A DNA stretch of 18,385 nucleotides from Lutibacter sp. (GTDB lineage Bacteria > Bacteroidota > Bacteroidia > Flavobacteriales > Flavobacteriaceae): positions 12,093 through 30,477 of the forward strand of contig DPCK01000089.1 of the NCBI GenBank assembly GCA_003516285.1. Direction: 5' to 3'. The position numbers were made by a program, and so were the translations under genes. Below the pieces are notes generated by a model. The model ran no database searches. It had not been told where the DNA came from and saw only the letters and a program-made list of their open reading frames with translations. Each line of letters opens with the position of its first letter. The stretch's first letter is position 1. Shown here one piece after another: positions 7,144 through 16,399 of this stretch.

Positions 7144-9276
7144 TTATTCCTTTTCCAAATATTTTTCCATAATGGTGATGGCAGATTCAGAAATTACTGT
7201 GCCCGGCCCAAAAATGGCCGACACTTTTCTTTCCAACAAATAATTATAATCTTTTGCGGGAATTACGCCGCCTGCAAACACCATAATATCCGGTCTTCCC
7301 AATTTGGCCAATTCGGCAATCAATTGCGGAATCAAGGTTTTATGTCCGGCTGCCAAACTTGAAGCGCCCACAAAATGAACATCATTTTCCACCGCTTGCT
7401 TGGCAACTTCTTCTGGTGTCTGGAATAAAGAACCCATATCCACGTCAAAACCCAAATCGGCAAAACTGGAAGCGACAACTTTTGCGCCCCTGTCGTGTCC
7501 GTCCTGTCCCATTTTCGCAATCATAACTCTTGGACGTCTGCCTTCAATTTCCGTAAATTTATCGGCCAATTTTTGCGCTTTTGCAAAGGTGCCGTCGTTG
7601 TCTATTTCTTTGCTGTACACACCGCTTATCAAATTGGTGGCTGCTTTATGACGGCCAAAATGAACTTCCAAAGCATCGGATATTTCACCCAGAGTGGCGA
7701 AATTTTCGGCGGCTTCCACGGCCAGTTCCAGCAAGTTTCCTTTACCGGTTTTTGCACAATCAGTCAAAGCCGCAATGTTTGCATCAACCAACTTCTGATC
7801 TCGGTTTGCTTTTAATTTTTTCAATCTTTCAAGTTGTGATTCTTTAACAGCTGTATTGTCGATGTCCAAAATTTCCATATTCGATTTTTCTTTGGTTTGA
7901 AATTTATTCACACCCACCAAAATATCTTGTCCCGAATCCAGTCGCGCCTGCTTTCTTGCCGAAGCTTCTTCAATGCGCATTTTAGGAACGCCGGTTTCAA
8001 TGGCTTTTGCCATACCGCCCAATTCTTCAACCTCTTCAATTAATTTCCAGGCTTTTTTGGCAATTTTCTGGGTAAGATATTCCACATAATAAGAACCTGC
8101 CCAAGGATCTACCGCTTTGGTGATTTGGGTTTCTTCCTGAATAAAAATTTGGGTGTTTCGCGCAATTCTTGCAGAAAAATCGGTTGGCAATGCAATGGCT
8201 TCATCCAGCGCATTTGTGTGCAGCGATTGCGTTCCGCCCAAACCTGCCGCCATTGCTTCAACACAAGTTCTGGCAATATTGTTAAAAGGATCCTGCTCGC
8301 TTAAACTCCATCCCGATGTTTGGCTGTGCGTGCGCAAGGCCATCGATTTCGGATTTTGCGGATTGAATTGTTTGATGATTTTTGCCCAAAGCATTCGTGC
8401 AGCACGCATTTTTGCGATTTCCATAAAGTGGTTCATTCCCACAGCCCAGAAAAACGACAATCGCGGGGCAAATTCATCAATTTTTAAGCCCGATTTTAAT
8501 CCGGTTCTGATGTATTCCATCCCGTCGGCAAGCGTGTAAGCCAACTCAATATCGGCGGTTGCCCCGGCTTCCTGCATATGATAGCCGCTGATGGAAATGG
8601 AATTGAATTTTGGCATATGGTGCGTGGTGTATTCAAAAATATCGCCAATAATTTTCATCGAAGGCAGCGGCGGATAAATGTAGGTGTTGCGCACCATAAA
8701 TTCCTTCAAAATATCGTTTTGGATTGTGCCGCTCAGCTGATTTAAAGCAACGCCCTGTTTTTTTGCGGCCGCAATGTAAAAGGCCATAATTGGGAGCACA
8801 GCGCCGTTCATGGTCATGGAAACCGACATTTTATCCAAAGGAATTTGGTCGAACAAAATTTCCATATCCAAAATAGAATCGATGGCAACACCGGCTTTTC
8901 CAACATCGCCCGTTACACGTGGATGGTCGGAATCGTAGCCGCGGTGCGTGGCCAGATCAAAAGCAACCGACAATCCTTTTTGGCCCGCAGCCAAATTTCT
9001 TCTGTAAAAAGCGTTCGATTCCTCGGCCGTTGAAAATCCGGCATATTGGCGAATTGTCCACGGTTGCATTACATACATCGTGCTGTAAGGCCCTCTTGTA
9101 AACGGCGGCAAACCCGCTGCAAAGTTTAAGTGTTCCGCATCTTTGATGTCTGCTTCCGTAAAATGTTTTTTTACCGGAATGCCTTCGGGAGTATGCCAAA
9201 TTTCTTGATGCTCCTCAGTAACTGTTTGTTGTTTTACAGCGGTATTTAATGTTAAATCTGAAAAATCTGGTCTCAT
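7144..9276 (-). CDS. mutB: Methylmalonyl-CoA mutase large (catalytic) subunit
   Basis: Catalyses the adenosylcobalamin-dependent rearrangement between succinyl-CoA and (R)-methylmalonyl-CoA. The 710 residues contain an N-terminal TIM barrel with RGPYSTMY (61-68), TIRQY (74-78, containing the equivalents of Arg87 and Tyr89 of the Propionibacterium enzyme) and GYHMQEAGAT (231-240, His 233 equivalent to His244), and a C-terminal B12-binding domain with DGHDRG (592-597; His 594 is the lower cobalt ligand), the SSL turn and the FAGGVIP strand. All key residues are intact. It starts with an ATG overlapping the mutA stop (ATGA), implying coupled translation of the two subunits. It is the last gene of the eight-gene minus-strand operon and converges on meaB. 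Confidence 0.98.
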   Translation of the reverse strand: MRPDFSDLTLNTAVKQQTVTEEHQEIWHTPEGIPVKKHFTEADIKDAEHLNFAAGLPPFTRGPYSTMYVMQPWTIRQYAGFSTAEESNAFYRRNLAAGQKGLSVAFDLATHRGYDSDHPRVTGDVGKAGVAIDSILDMEILFDQIPLDKMSVSMTMNGAVLPIMAFYIAAAKKQGVALNQLSGTIQNDILKEFMVRNTYIYPPLPSMKIIGDIFEYTTHHMPKFNSISISGYHMQEAGATADIELAYTLADGMEYIRTGLKSGLKIDEFAPRLSFFWAVGMNHFMEIAKMRAARMLWAKIIKQFNPQNPKSMALRTHSQTSGWSLSEQDPFNNIARTCVEAMAAGLGGTQSLHTNALDEAIALPTDFSARIARNTQIFIQEETQITKAVDPWAGSYYVEYLTQKIAKKAWKLIEEVEELGGMAKAIETGVPKMRIEEASARKQARLDSGQDILVGVNKFQTKEKSNMEILDIDNTAVKESQLERLKKLKANRDQKLVDANIAALTDCAKTGKGNLLELAVEAAENFATLGEISDALEVHFGRHKAATNLISGVYSKEIDNDGTFAKAQKLADKFTEIEGRRPRVMIAKMGQDGHDRGAKVVASSFADLGFDVDMGSLFQTPEEVAKQAVENDVHFVGASSLAAGHKTLIPQLIAELAKLGRPDIMVFAGGVIPAKDYNYLLERKVSAIFGPGTVISESAITIMEKYLEKE

Positions 9277-11096
9277 ACTTCTAAGGATTTAATGGTTTTC
9301 TGAATTTTACGCTGAACACTTGAAATGGTGGCGATAATGTCCGATTTTACGTGGATGCATCCGTCCAAACCGGCTTCGGTCAATTCACCGATTAAATGGA
9401 TTGGGTTTCCGGCCAATAAAAGCACTTTGTCTTTATTAAGTTTTCTGAATGCTTTTACAAAATCCAAAGCATTTTCATCATAATCCTGGTCAGAACTGCA
9501 AATAACCACCACTTGCGATTTTGATTTTGCGCTTTTTTTAGCAGCATCTAAAGCACTTTTGTAACTTTTTTCGGGCCATAGTTCAAATCCGCTTACGCCT
9601 AAAAAATCGTAGGCAAAAGCTGCCCGCGCTTTACGCATGGTTAAATTCCCGAAACTTGAAAGTTCAATAATTGGACGTTTGTAAAAGTTTTTTACAAGTG
9701 TTTCCGTGGTTTTTCTGATGGCTTCTATTTCCAGCGAAGCCCTTCTTGGTTTCAATAATTTTGGATTGGGATTCATTTCACCTGCAGAAAGAATTTCTGA
9801 AGGGATTTTTTCCATTAAATTGGGATATTTGTTAACGCCCACCATCACCAACCTGCGCTGGCTCAATAATTTTATTTTTTCAAAACGGATTTTTGCAATT
9901 TGTTGTTGTATAAATTCGCTTTCAAAGGCATCATAAAATCCGCCTTTCGCTTCAATTTCTTTGAAAAGTTCCAAGGCTTTGCCGGCAATTTTTGAACCGA
10001 CTTCTTCAATATAATAGCAACCGTCTACCGGATTGGCGACTTTGCCAAAGTAGGATTCTTCTTTTAAAATGGTGTAAATATTTCCCGCGATTCTGCTCGA
10101 AAAATCAGAGGCTTCATTAAATTCTTTGTCGTACGGATCGATTAAAACGCCATCAACATTTCCCAGGATTGCCGACATCGTTTCGGTGGTGGCGCGCAAT
10201 AAATTGGTGTGCACATCGGTCACCGATTTGCTCCAGATGGAAGTTTTGCCGGTAAGTGAATGTGAAAACTCATCAATGCCGTATTTTTTCGCAATTTCCT
10301 GAAGCAGGCTATTGAAAGCCCTGAATTTTCCTATTTCGATAAAATATTCGGATCCAATGCCCAATTGAAAATGAAGGTTGTTGAAAATTGTTTCTAAGGA
10401 AATGCCTCTGTCTGAATATCTTTCTATGAAACAAACCAACGAATTTAAGGTATAAGCAACCTCCTGAACCTGATTGGCGCCCGAATCTAAATAGGCAGTT
10501 CCAGAAATGGTAATCGCTTTAAAATTGGGAAATTCCGATGCCATTTCAGCTATTGCCGCAGCTTTATCACATTGACCGGGATTCATTTTTCCTTTTGTGA
10601 TATAATTGGCGATTAACTCCAAATCAAAATATCCTTTAAGGTTTTTTGGATCGATTTTTTGCGCCGTGGCGTAATCAAAGAAATCAATGGCAAATGCAAC
10701 TTCGTGTGCTTTTAAAATAAATGCGACTGCTATTTTATTCAAATTGATGTTTGCAAGCAATCTGTAAACAAGCGTACTTTCTTTGATATCGAAAAGCAAG
10801 CCGTTGATGCCTTCTTCAATGGCTTTTAATGCCAATTTGTTGGCGGTTTCTTCCGTTGGACCGTTTATGTATCTATAATTGATTAAGGCTTGAGAGTTTT
10901 CTCCCGTATTTTTTAAATACTCTTTTTTGTCTTCTGAAGTAAAAAATAGTGGAATGTCAATGTTGTTGAGGTTTTTCCAAACCAATTTTTTATTGAAATC
11001 TTCCCCTTTTAAATCAGTTTTCGCTTTTTCTAGCCATTCTTGCTTTGAAACAGGATTGAAATTTGAAAAAAGCGATTTATTTTTATCGTTCATCAT
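9273..11096 (-). CDS. mutA: Methylmalonyl-CoA mutase small subunit
   Basis: The 607-residue non-catalytic partner of MutB in the heterodimeric mutase found in Bacteroidota and actinobacteria. It has the mutase barrel fold (for example ITISGTAYLDSGA, where the catalytic GYH of MutB is replaced) and a degenerate B12-binding domain: the DxHxxG motif is absent, replaced around ICSSDQDYDENA. This is the normal state of small subunits and not a defect. A TTG at 11123 would extend the protein by nine residues; the ATG at 11096 (MMNDKNK) is preferred. The next codon is also ATG, so 11093 is an equally possible start. There is no strong ribosome-binding site. It lies 80 bases after the CoA-transferase gene, with a hairpin in between, and overlaps mutB by 4 bases. 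Confidence 0.95.
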   Translation of the reverse strand: MMNDKNKSLFSNFNPVSKQEWLEKAKTDLKGEDFNKKLVWKNLNNIDIPLFFTSEDKKEYLKNTGENSQALINYRYINGPTEETANKLALKAIEEGINGLLFDIKESTLVYRLLANINLNKIAVAFILKAHEVAFAIDFFDYATAQKIDPKNLKGYFDLELIANYITKGKMNPGQCDKAAAIAEMASEFPNFKAITISGTAYLDSGANQVQEVAYTLNSLVCFIERYSDRGISLETIFNNLHFQLGIGSEYFIEIGKFRAFNSLLQEIAKKYGIDEFSHSLTGKTSIWSKSVTDVHTNLLRATTETMSAILGNVDGVLIDPYDKEFNEASDFSSRIAGNIYTILKEESYFGKVANPVDGCYYIEEVGSKIAGKALELFKEIEAKGGFYDAFESEFIQQQIAKIRFEKIKLLSQRRLVMVGVNKYPNLMEKIPSEILSAGEMNPNPKLLKPRRASLEIEAIRKTTETLVKNFYKRPIIELSSFGNLTMRKARAAFAYDFLGVSGFELWPEKSYKSALDAAKKSAKSKSQVVVICSSDQDYDENALDFVKAFRKLNKDKVLLLAGNPIHLIGELTEAGLDGCIHVKSDIIATISSVQRKIQKTIKSLEV

Positions 11097-11121
11097 AGTT
11101 TGTATTAATTGTGAGCCGAGC

Positions 11122-11160
11122 AATTGCCGATTATTGAAATATTTTCAATTACCGGCAATT
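11122..11160 (-). other. Imperfect hairpin in the CoA-transferase/mutA spacer
   Basis: ATTGCCGATTATTGAAA (11123-11139) and TTTCAATTACCGGCAAT (11143-11159) form a 17-bp stem with two mismatches and a 3-nt loop. No T run follows on the minus strand, so it looks less like a terminator than like an RNA-stability or processing element that could separate mutAB expression from the upstream genes. Confidence 0.6.
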
Positions 11161-11176
11161 ATAATTTAAATGAATA

Positions 11177-12460
11177 TCACACCAAACTGCTTCCGAATCT
11201 TTCAAAAATGGTTTTGTCAAGATCTTCTCGGCAATCGGGATGTGCGATGTCCCTAAGCGCTTGCGAGCGTTGTTTTAAGGTTTTTCCAAAAAGATTTGCA
11301 ACACCAAATTCGGTCACTACATATCTTGCGTGAGCTCTTGTGGTGACCACACCTGCACCAACTTTTAGCGCCGGAACTATTTTTGAAACTCCTTTTAGCG
11401 TTGTGGAGGTAATGGCAATAATGGGTTTTCCTCCTTTGGACAAGGCGGCACCACGCATAAAATCCATTTGTCCGCCAACTCCGGAAAACATTCTTAATCC
11501 GATGGAATCTGCGCAAACCTGACCGGTAATGTCTATTTCTATGGCCGAATTAATTGCGGTCACTTTTGGGTTTTGGCGAATGATGGCCGTATCGTTTACA
11601 TAAGTGATGTCGAGCATTTCAATTTCGGGATTGTCATCCATAAAATCATACAAGCGACGGGTTCCCATTGCAAATCCGGAAACAATTTTATACGGATTTA
11701 CCTTTTTCTTTGCACCGTTAATCACGCCATTTAACACTAAATCAACAATGCCTTCTGAGAACATTTCCGTATGTATTCCAAGATTTTTATGATTGTTAAG
11801 ATAAGTGAGCACTGCATTTGGAATACCGCCGATACCCATTTGCAGGGTAGCGCCGTCATCAATAATACCAGCAATGTTTTTTCCGATTTGCTCTTCGGCT
11901 TTAGAAGGAGCAGCCATATGCATTTCTTGAATTTCTTCAACAACTTCAACACAGGCAGCAAAATTTCTTAAATGAACCAACGCATCACCAAAGGTACGTG
12001 GCATACGCGGATTTATTTGCGCAATTACTTTTTTCCCCATTTCAATGGCGGCAATTACAATATCCACCGAAACTCCCAGGGAACAAAACCCGTGTTTGTC
12101 AGGTGGCGTAACATTCACCAAAACAATATCCAATTCCATATATCCCAAACGGAACAAGCTTGGGATGTCACTTAAAAAAATAGGGATATAATCGACAGTA
12201 AGCCCAACCATATTCCGAATATTTCCTCCTATAAAAAAAGCGTGGGTATGAAAACTTTTACTTAATTCAGGTGCCGTATAACCGCATTCCCCTTCGGTAT
12301 GCAGGTGCACAACTTCAACGCCTCTTAATTCTGACGCTCTGGCAACCATTGCTTTTATTAATGCTTGCGGGGTTGCTGAACCGCCTTGAATTAATACACG
12401 ATCTCCAGATTTGATTAGCTTTACGGCTTCTTCAGCCGACATTTTGTTTGGTATGTTCAT
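11177..12460 (-). CDS. Acetyl-CoA hydrolase/transferase-family CoA-transferase (substrate unproven)
   Basis: A 427-residue protein of the COG0427 type (acetyl-CoA hydrolase, 4-hydroxybutyrate, butyrate or succinate:acetate CoA-transferases). It shows the N-terminal domain with SGDRVLIQGGSATP (18-31), the oxyanion loop MGIGGIP (208-214), the catalytic Glu in GIHTEMFSEG (Glu 232) and the C-terminal GVGGQMDFMRGA segment. The Glu forms the CoA thioester in this class. Placed between the decarboxylase and mutase genes, it most likely swaps CoA among succinate, propionate and acetate, which would let the cycle run without spending ATP; this substrate choice is an inference. The ATG at 12460 is chosen over a TTG at 12481. 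It is 81 bases downstream of the mmdB stop. Confidence 0.9.
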   Translation of the reverse strand: MNIPNKMSAEEAVKLIKSGDRVLIQGGSATPQALIKAMVARASELRGVEVVHLHTEGECGYTAPELSKSFHTHAFFIGGNIRNMVGLTVDYIPIFLSDIPSLFRLGYMELDIVLVNVTPPDKHGFCSLGVSVDIVIAAIEMGKKVIAQINPRMPRTFGDALVHLRNFAACVEVVEEIQEMHMAAPSKAEEQIGKNIAGIIDDGATLQMGIGGIPNAVLTYLNNHKNLGIHTEMFSEGIVDLVLNGVINGAKKKVNPYKIVSGFAMGTRRLYDFMDDNPEIEMLDITYVNDTAIIRQNPKVTAINSAIEIDITGQVCADSIGLRMFSGVGGQMDFMRGAALSKGGKPIIAITSTTLKGVSKIVPALKVGAGVVTTRAHARYVVTEFGVANLFGKTLKQRSQALRDIAHPDCREDLDKTIFERFGSSLV

Positions 12461-12541
12461 TTTATTAAATTTTAAATTCAACCTAATTTTTATACACTGA
12501 TTTTAACTTTTAGAACTTTTTATTATTTTATGCCGAATTAT

Positions 12542-13858
12542 TTATCCTAAAAAACTCAATATGATACCAGCGGCAATGGCCGAACCGATAACGCCGGCAA
12601 CGTTAGGCGCCATCGCGTGCATTAACAGATAATTGTTTGGATCCGATTTTAAGGCTTCGGCATGCACAACCCTTGCGCTGTCCGGAACTGCAGAAACGCC
12701 TGCGGCACCAATAAGCGGGTTAATTCTGTCATCTCCTTTAAGAAACAGGTTCATAAATTTGGCAAAAAGCAAACCGCCCATAGTGGCAATCACAAAAGAG
12801 ATGGCACCAAGGCCAAAGATGAGCATGGAATCTTTGGTGATAAAAATATCTGCCTGTGTTGATGCGCCCACAGTTACACCTAAAAGAATCGTTACAATAT
12901 CAATTAATTTGGTACGTGCGGTATCTGCCAATCTTTCTGTTCTTCCCGATTCTTTCAATAAATTTCCAAAGAAAAGCATTCCCAATAAAGGCAAAGCACT
13001 TGGTGAAATAAAAGTGGTTAAGATCAATGCAACAATAGGAAAAAGCATTTTTTCTTTTTGGGAAACTGCTCTGGGTGGTTTCATTCTAATTTTTCTGTCC
13101 TCTTTGGAAATGAGCAGTCTCATTAATGGCGGTTGAATTACGGGAACCAATGCCATATAGGAATAAGCGGCGATGGCGATTGGGCCAATCAGGTTTTTAA
13201 CCACGGTGCCGTCGGCCATAATATTCACGCCATTTGCTAATTTTGAGGAAAGGAAAATTGCGGTTGGACCATCTGCGCCGCCAATAATGCCAATCGCTCC
13301 GGCCTCAGGAAGATTGAAACCAAGGTAAAGCGCGCCTATAAATGTGGCGAAAACACCTATTTGCGCTGCTGCGCCCAACAACATTAATTTCGGATTGGCG
13401 ATGAGCGACGAAAAATCGGTCATGGCGCCAATTCCTAAAAAGATCAATGGCGGATAAATTCCTTTTACCACCCCAAAATACAGGTAATTTAATACCGATC
13501 CAGTTTCGTAAATGCCTGTCTGGTTTCCGGCAACAAACGGGATGTTTCCAATAATAACCCCTGCGCCAATGGGAATTAACAGCAGTGGTTCATAGTCAAA
13601 TTTAATGCCCAGATAAATAAATATAATCCCAATTAAAATCATGATTAAGTTTCCTGCTGTGGCATTTGCAAAACCGGTGTAGAAGTAAAATTGTTTGATG
13701 CCACCAAGGGCTTCATCAATAAAACGATCACTGGTTGCTTCTTCAGTTTGAACAATGGTTGTTGAATCAGTTGTTGTTTGGACAGAATTTAAGCCGAGCG
13801 CTGGTCTGATGAAAATCAACAATGACAGCACGCCAAATATTATTAATATTTTTTTCAT
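12542..13858 (-). CDS. mmdB: Na+-translocating decarboxylase beta subunit (OadB/MmdB/GcdB family)
   Basis: The membrane-embedded subunit that decarboxylates carboxybiotin and pumps Na+ outward. Functional residues of the Klebsiella oxaloacetate decarboxylase beta subunit can be matched: Asp203 to Asp 196 in GADGPTAIF, Tyr229 to Tyr 234 in AYSYMALVP, and Asn373 and Ser382 to Asn 380 and Ser 389 in NPLIGAAGVSAVPDSARV. The protein has about nine to eleven hydrophobic segments. At 438 residues it carries an N-terminal addition: a first hydrophobic segment (4-20) and a Thr/Ser/Glu-rich stretch (about 23-48) before the family core begins. The neighbours (mmdA, biotin carrier, OadG-like subunit, mutase) indicate methylmalonyl-CoA rather than oxaloacetate as substrate. 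It lies 67 bases after the biotin carrier gene. Confidence 0.93.
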   Translation of the reverse strand: MKKILIIFGVLSLLIFIRPALGLNSVQTTTDSTTIVQTEEATSDRFIDEALGGIKQFYFYTGFANATAGNLIMILIGIIFIYLGIKFDYEPLLLIPIGAGVIIGNIPFVAGNQTGIYETGSVLNYLYFGVVKGIYPPLIFLGIGAMTDFSSLIANPKLMLLGAAAQIGVFATFIGALYLGFNLPEAGAIGIIGGADGPTAIFLSSKLANGVNIMADGTVVKNLIGPIAIAAYSYMALVPVIQPPLMRLLISKEDRKIRMKPPRAVSQKEKMLFPIVALILTTFISPSALPLLGMLFFGNLLKESGRTERLADTARTKLIDIVTILLGVTVGASTQADIFITKDSMLIFGLGAISFVIATMGGLLFAKFMNLFLKGDDRINPLIGAAGVSAVPDSARVVHAEALKSDPNNYLLMHAMAPNVAGVIGSAIAAGIILSFLG

Positions 13859-13925
13859 TTTTTCATTTTTTACGAGTGTTGGCTCTTGTAATTTTATGAT
13901 TTCAGAACCAATAACTTTTGAATTT

Positions 13926-14345
13926 TTAGGCCAATTCTATCATTAATTCACTTTGCAACACTTGCTGTCCAACTTTTATATGTACGGCAGTTACTACGCC
14001 CGATTGTTCTGAAGTGATGTTGTTTTCCATTTTCATTGCCTCCAGAACCAGCAGTCGGTCACCCACTTTTATGGTGTCTCCAATTTTTACGTCGATGGAT
14101 AAAATGATGCCGGGGATGGGCGCTAAAATTTTTGTTTTTGCCGATCCCTGATTTACCTTAAATGGTTCAATCGATTTTCTCGATTTGGCCAGCACCAGTG
14201 TAGGTGTTTTTGGCTTTGGCATTCCCTCTTTCATTTTTACGGAATAAGAAGTTCCATTCACTTCCAATTCGATGATGTCTTCTTCGTGTGAAATAATTTT
14301 AACTATGTAATTATTTTCGTGTATTCTAAATTTAAAATTTTTCAT
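13926..14345 (-). CDS. mmdC: Biotin carboxyl carrier subunit of methylmalonyl-CoA decarboxylase
   Basis: A 139-residue biotinyl protein. The C-terminal half (about 70-139) is a biotinyl/lipoyl domain with the biotinylation motif EAMKM (102-106, Lys 105) and the surrounding APIPG and VGD elements. The N-terminal half (1-45) is a small beta-rich domain, joined by a short Lys/Pro-containing linker (41-70). Biotin on Lys 105 would carry CO2 from the MmdA carboxyltransferase to the membrane subunit MmdB. A TTG 51 bases upstream is possible, but the ATG at 14345 (MKNFKF) gives a natural domain start. The symbol is by analogy with Veillonella; it could be named as a generic biotin carboxyl carrier. 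Confidence 0.92.
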   Translation of the reverse strand: MKNFKFRIHENNYIVKIISHEEDIIELEVNGTSYSVKMKEGMPKPKTPTLVLAKSRKSIEPFKVNQGSAKTKILAPIPGIILSIDVKIGDTIKVGDRLLVLEAMKMENNITSEQSGVVTAVHIKVGQQVLQSELMIELA

Positions 14346-14407
14346 TGTGTGGTTGTTTTTCGTTGTCAGGGATGTATTTAAAAAGCAATCCGGCAACTAA
14401 TAATCCG

Positions 14408-14767
14408 TTAAAGTCTGTTTTGCGTACCGTATATTTTCGAACTCCAGGGAGAATACAATTTCCGCGCTTGTTTGATGGTCAATATTGCATTTTCAGTATC
14501 ATGTTTTTCGTTTAGATACAAGTGAATGGCCGTTGCGATGGCGGCGGCAATTTCTCCCGTAAATTTTTCATCAGCAGCAATTGTAATGTCTTTTATTTTC
14601 CGGTCTCTTCCTTTGGTGATGATTTTATACACATAAAGTAAAATTGGCACGCCATATTTAAAAAATATGGATAAGATGATCAACGAGCCAAAAACAATAA
14701 GCAATCCGGTGATCAAAATAACGTAACCTTCGCTTAATTGATCGATTTCTAATGGTATAGGTATCAT
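14408..14767 (-). CDS. OadG-like small membrane subunit of the Na+-pumping decarboxylase
   Basis: A 119-residue protein with one N-terminal membrane segment (about 13-37, from EGYVILITGLLIVFG) followed by a basic linker and the segment GEIAAAIATAIHLYL, typical of the gamma/delta (OadG/MmdD) subunits that hold the carboxyltransferase on the membrane subunit. The ATG at 14767 overlaps the mmdA stop by one base (TAATG). Family sequence conservation is low, so part of the call rests on position between mmdA and the biotin carrier. The C-terminal tail (SPWSSKIYGTQNRL) is short and polar. Confidence 0.85.
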   Translation of the reverse strand: MIPIPLEIDQLSEGYVILITGLLIVFGSLIILSIFFKYGVPILLYVYKIITKGRDRKIKDITIAADEKFTGEIAAAIATAIHLYLNEKHDTENAILTIKQARKLYSPWSSKIYGTQNRL

Positions 14768-16326
14768 TATAGTGGGATGTTTGAGTGTTTTTTAGGCGGA
14801 TTAACTTCTTTTTTGTTGGATAGCAGTTCCAAAGCCCTGATAATTCTGAAACGAGTATTTCTGGGCTCAATCACATCATCAATAAAACCATATTTGGCCG
14901 CTACATAAGGATTTGCGAACTTAACCGTATATTCTTCCTCTTTTTTCTCGATGTATAGTTGTTTTTCATCCGCATCTTCTATTTTTTTAATATTGGAACC
15001 TTCCAAGACTTCTACTGCGCCTTTGGCACCCATTACGGCAATTTCAGCTGTTGGCCAAGCATAATTTAAATCGCCGCGCAATTGTTTGCAGCTCATCACA
15101 TCGTGCGCACCACCGTACGATTTTCGCAGCGTAATGGTCACTTTTGGAACGGTTGCTTCGCCGTACGCAAACAATAATTTTGCGCCGTGGAGAATAATGC
15201 CGCCGTATTCTTGTCCGGTTCCAGGTAAAAAACCGGGAACATCCACCAAAGTGACAATCGGAATATTGAAAGCATCGCAAAAACGGACAAAACGTGCCGC
15301 TTTTCTTGAAGATTCACAATCTAAAACGCCAGCGTAATATTTTGGCTGATTTCCCACAATACCAACAGATCGGCCATTGAATCGTGCAAATCCAACAACA
15401 ATGTTTCGTGCATAGTTTCTGTGTACTTCTAAAAATTCAGCATTATCAGTAATTGTAGTAATAACATCAAGAATATCATAAGGTTGGTTTGGATTTTCAG
15501 GAATAATTTCATTTAACACATCTTCCAATCTGTCAATTGGATCATCACATTTCAGACTTGGCGGTTCTTCCAAATTGTTTGAAGGCAGGTAACTGATCAG
15601 TTTTCTGATCAACAACAGATTTTCTTCGTCGTTTTCAGCCAAAAAATGTGAAACCCCCGATTTTGTGGAATGAATTTGGGCGCCACCCAATTCTTCGGCA
15701 CTTACAACTTCTCCTGTAACTGCCTGCACCACTTTTGGACCTGTTACAAACATATAACTTGTTTTGTCGGTCATAATGGTAAAATCTGTCAAGGCCGGAG
15801 AATAAACGGCGCCACCGGCGCAAGGACCTAAAATGGAAGATATTTGCGGAATGACGCCCGAAGCCATAATGTTTCTTTGGAAAATTTCTGCATAACCGGC
15901 CAAAGATCTCACACCTTCCTGAATACGTGCCCCGCCACTGTCGTTCAATCCAATTACCGGAACGCCAATTTTCATGGCCATATCCATAATTTTGCATATT
16001 TTTAATGCGTAAGTTTCGGATAGCGATCCGCCAAAAACGGTGAAATCTTGCGAGAATACATAAACAATTCTGCCGTCAATGGTGCCGTGGCCCGTAATAA
16101 CGCCATCAGACAGGTAAATTTCTTTATCCAGGCCAAATGATTTTGTTCTGTGGGTCACAAACATATCAAATTCTTCAAAACTGTTTTCATCCAAAAGAAT
16201 GTCTATTCGTTCGCGAGCGGTTAATTTCCCTTTTGCGTGCTGTGCTTCAATGCGTTTTTCGCCACCGCCCAGTCTTGCTTCAACCCTTTTTTCAATGAGT
16301 TCGTTAATTTTATCTTGGTTTGCCAT
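14767..16326 (-). CDS. mmdA: Methylmalonyl-CoA decarboxylase alpha subunit / propionyl-CoA carboxyltransferase
   Basis: A 519-residue carboxyltransferase of the crotonase-related family (MmdA, transcarboxylase 12S, PccB). It moves the carboxyl group between methylmalonyl-CoA and biotin. The N-terminal half has GGARIQEGVRSLAGY (131-145) and LGPCAGGAVYSP (166-177), whose backbone amides form the CoA-thioester oxyanion hole; the C-terminal half has FLPGTGQEYGGIILHGAKLL, cited to 20 residues, and KSYGGAHDVM for the biotin side. No biotin carboxylase gene is nearby, and membrane subunits follow directly, so a Na+-coupled decarboxylase is favoured over ATP-dependent propionyl-CoA carboxylase. ATG at 16326 fits the usual family N-terminus. 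It is 73 bases downstream of mce. Confidence 0.94.
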   Translation of the reverse strand: MANQDKINELIEKRVEARLGGGEKRIEAQHAKGKLTARERIDILLDENSFEEFDMFVTHRTKSFGLDKEIYLSDGVITGHGTIDGRIVYVFSQDFTVFGGSLSETYALKICKIMDMAMKIGVPVIGLNDSGGARIQEGVRSLAGYAEIFQRNIMASGVIPQISSILGPCAGGAVYSPALTDFTIMTDKTSYMFVTGPKVVQAVTGEVVSAEELGGAQIHSTKSGVSHFLAENDEENLLLIRKLISYLPSNNLEEPPSLKCDDPIDRLEDVLNEIIPENPNQPYDILDVITTITDNAEFLEVHRNYARNIVVGFARFNGRSVGIVGNQPKYYAGVLDCESSRKAARFVRFCDAFNIPIVTLVDVPGFLPGTGQEYGGIILHGAKLLFAYGEATVPKVTITLRKSYGGAHDVMSCKQLRGDLNYAWPTAEIAVMGAKGAVEVLEGSNIKKIEDADEKQLYIEKKEEEYTVKFANPYVAAKYGFIDDVIEPRNTRFRIIRALELLSNKKEVNPPKKHSNIPL

Positions 16327-16399
16327 TATTGTATAATTTTCTTATCTTTTTTTGCTGATGATTTTTCACGACTAATTAATATGATAGTCCTGAATGAGA

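Noticed and set aside
7495..8539. Plus-strand ORFs of 106 and 128 codons inside mutB
   Set aside because: They are antisense to a strongly conserved mutase gene with intact motifs and show no family features; they arise from the codon pattern of mutB.
9273..11096. MutA as a broken mutase because it lacks the DxHxxG cobalamin motif
   Set aside because: Loss of this motif is the normal state of the small subunit in heterodimeric methylmalonyl-CoA mutases; the reading frame is full length.
15635..15997. 120-codon ORF within mmdA in another frame on the same strand
   Set aside because: mmdA is intact and conserved over this stretch; the alternative frame gives a low-plausibility product rich in Arg, Gly and Trp.
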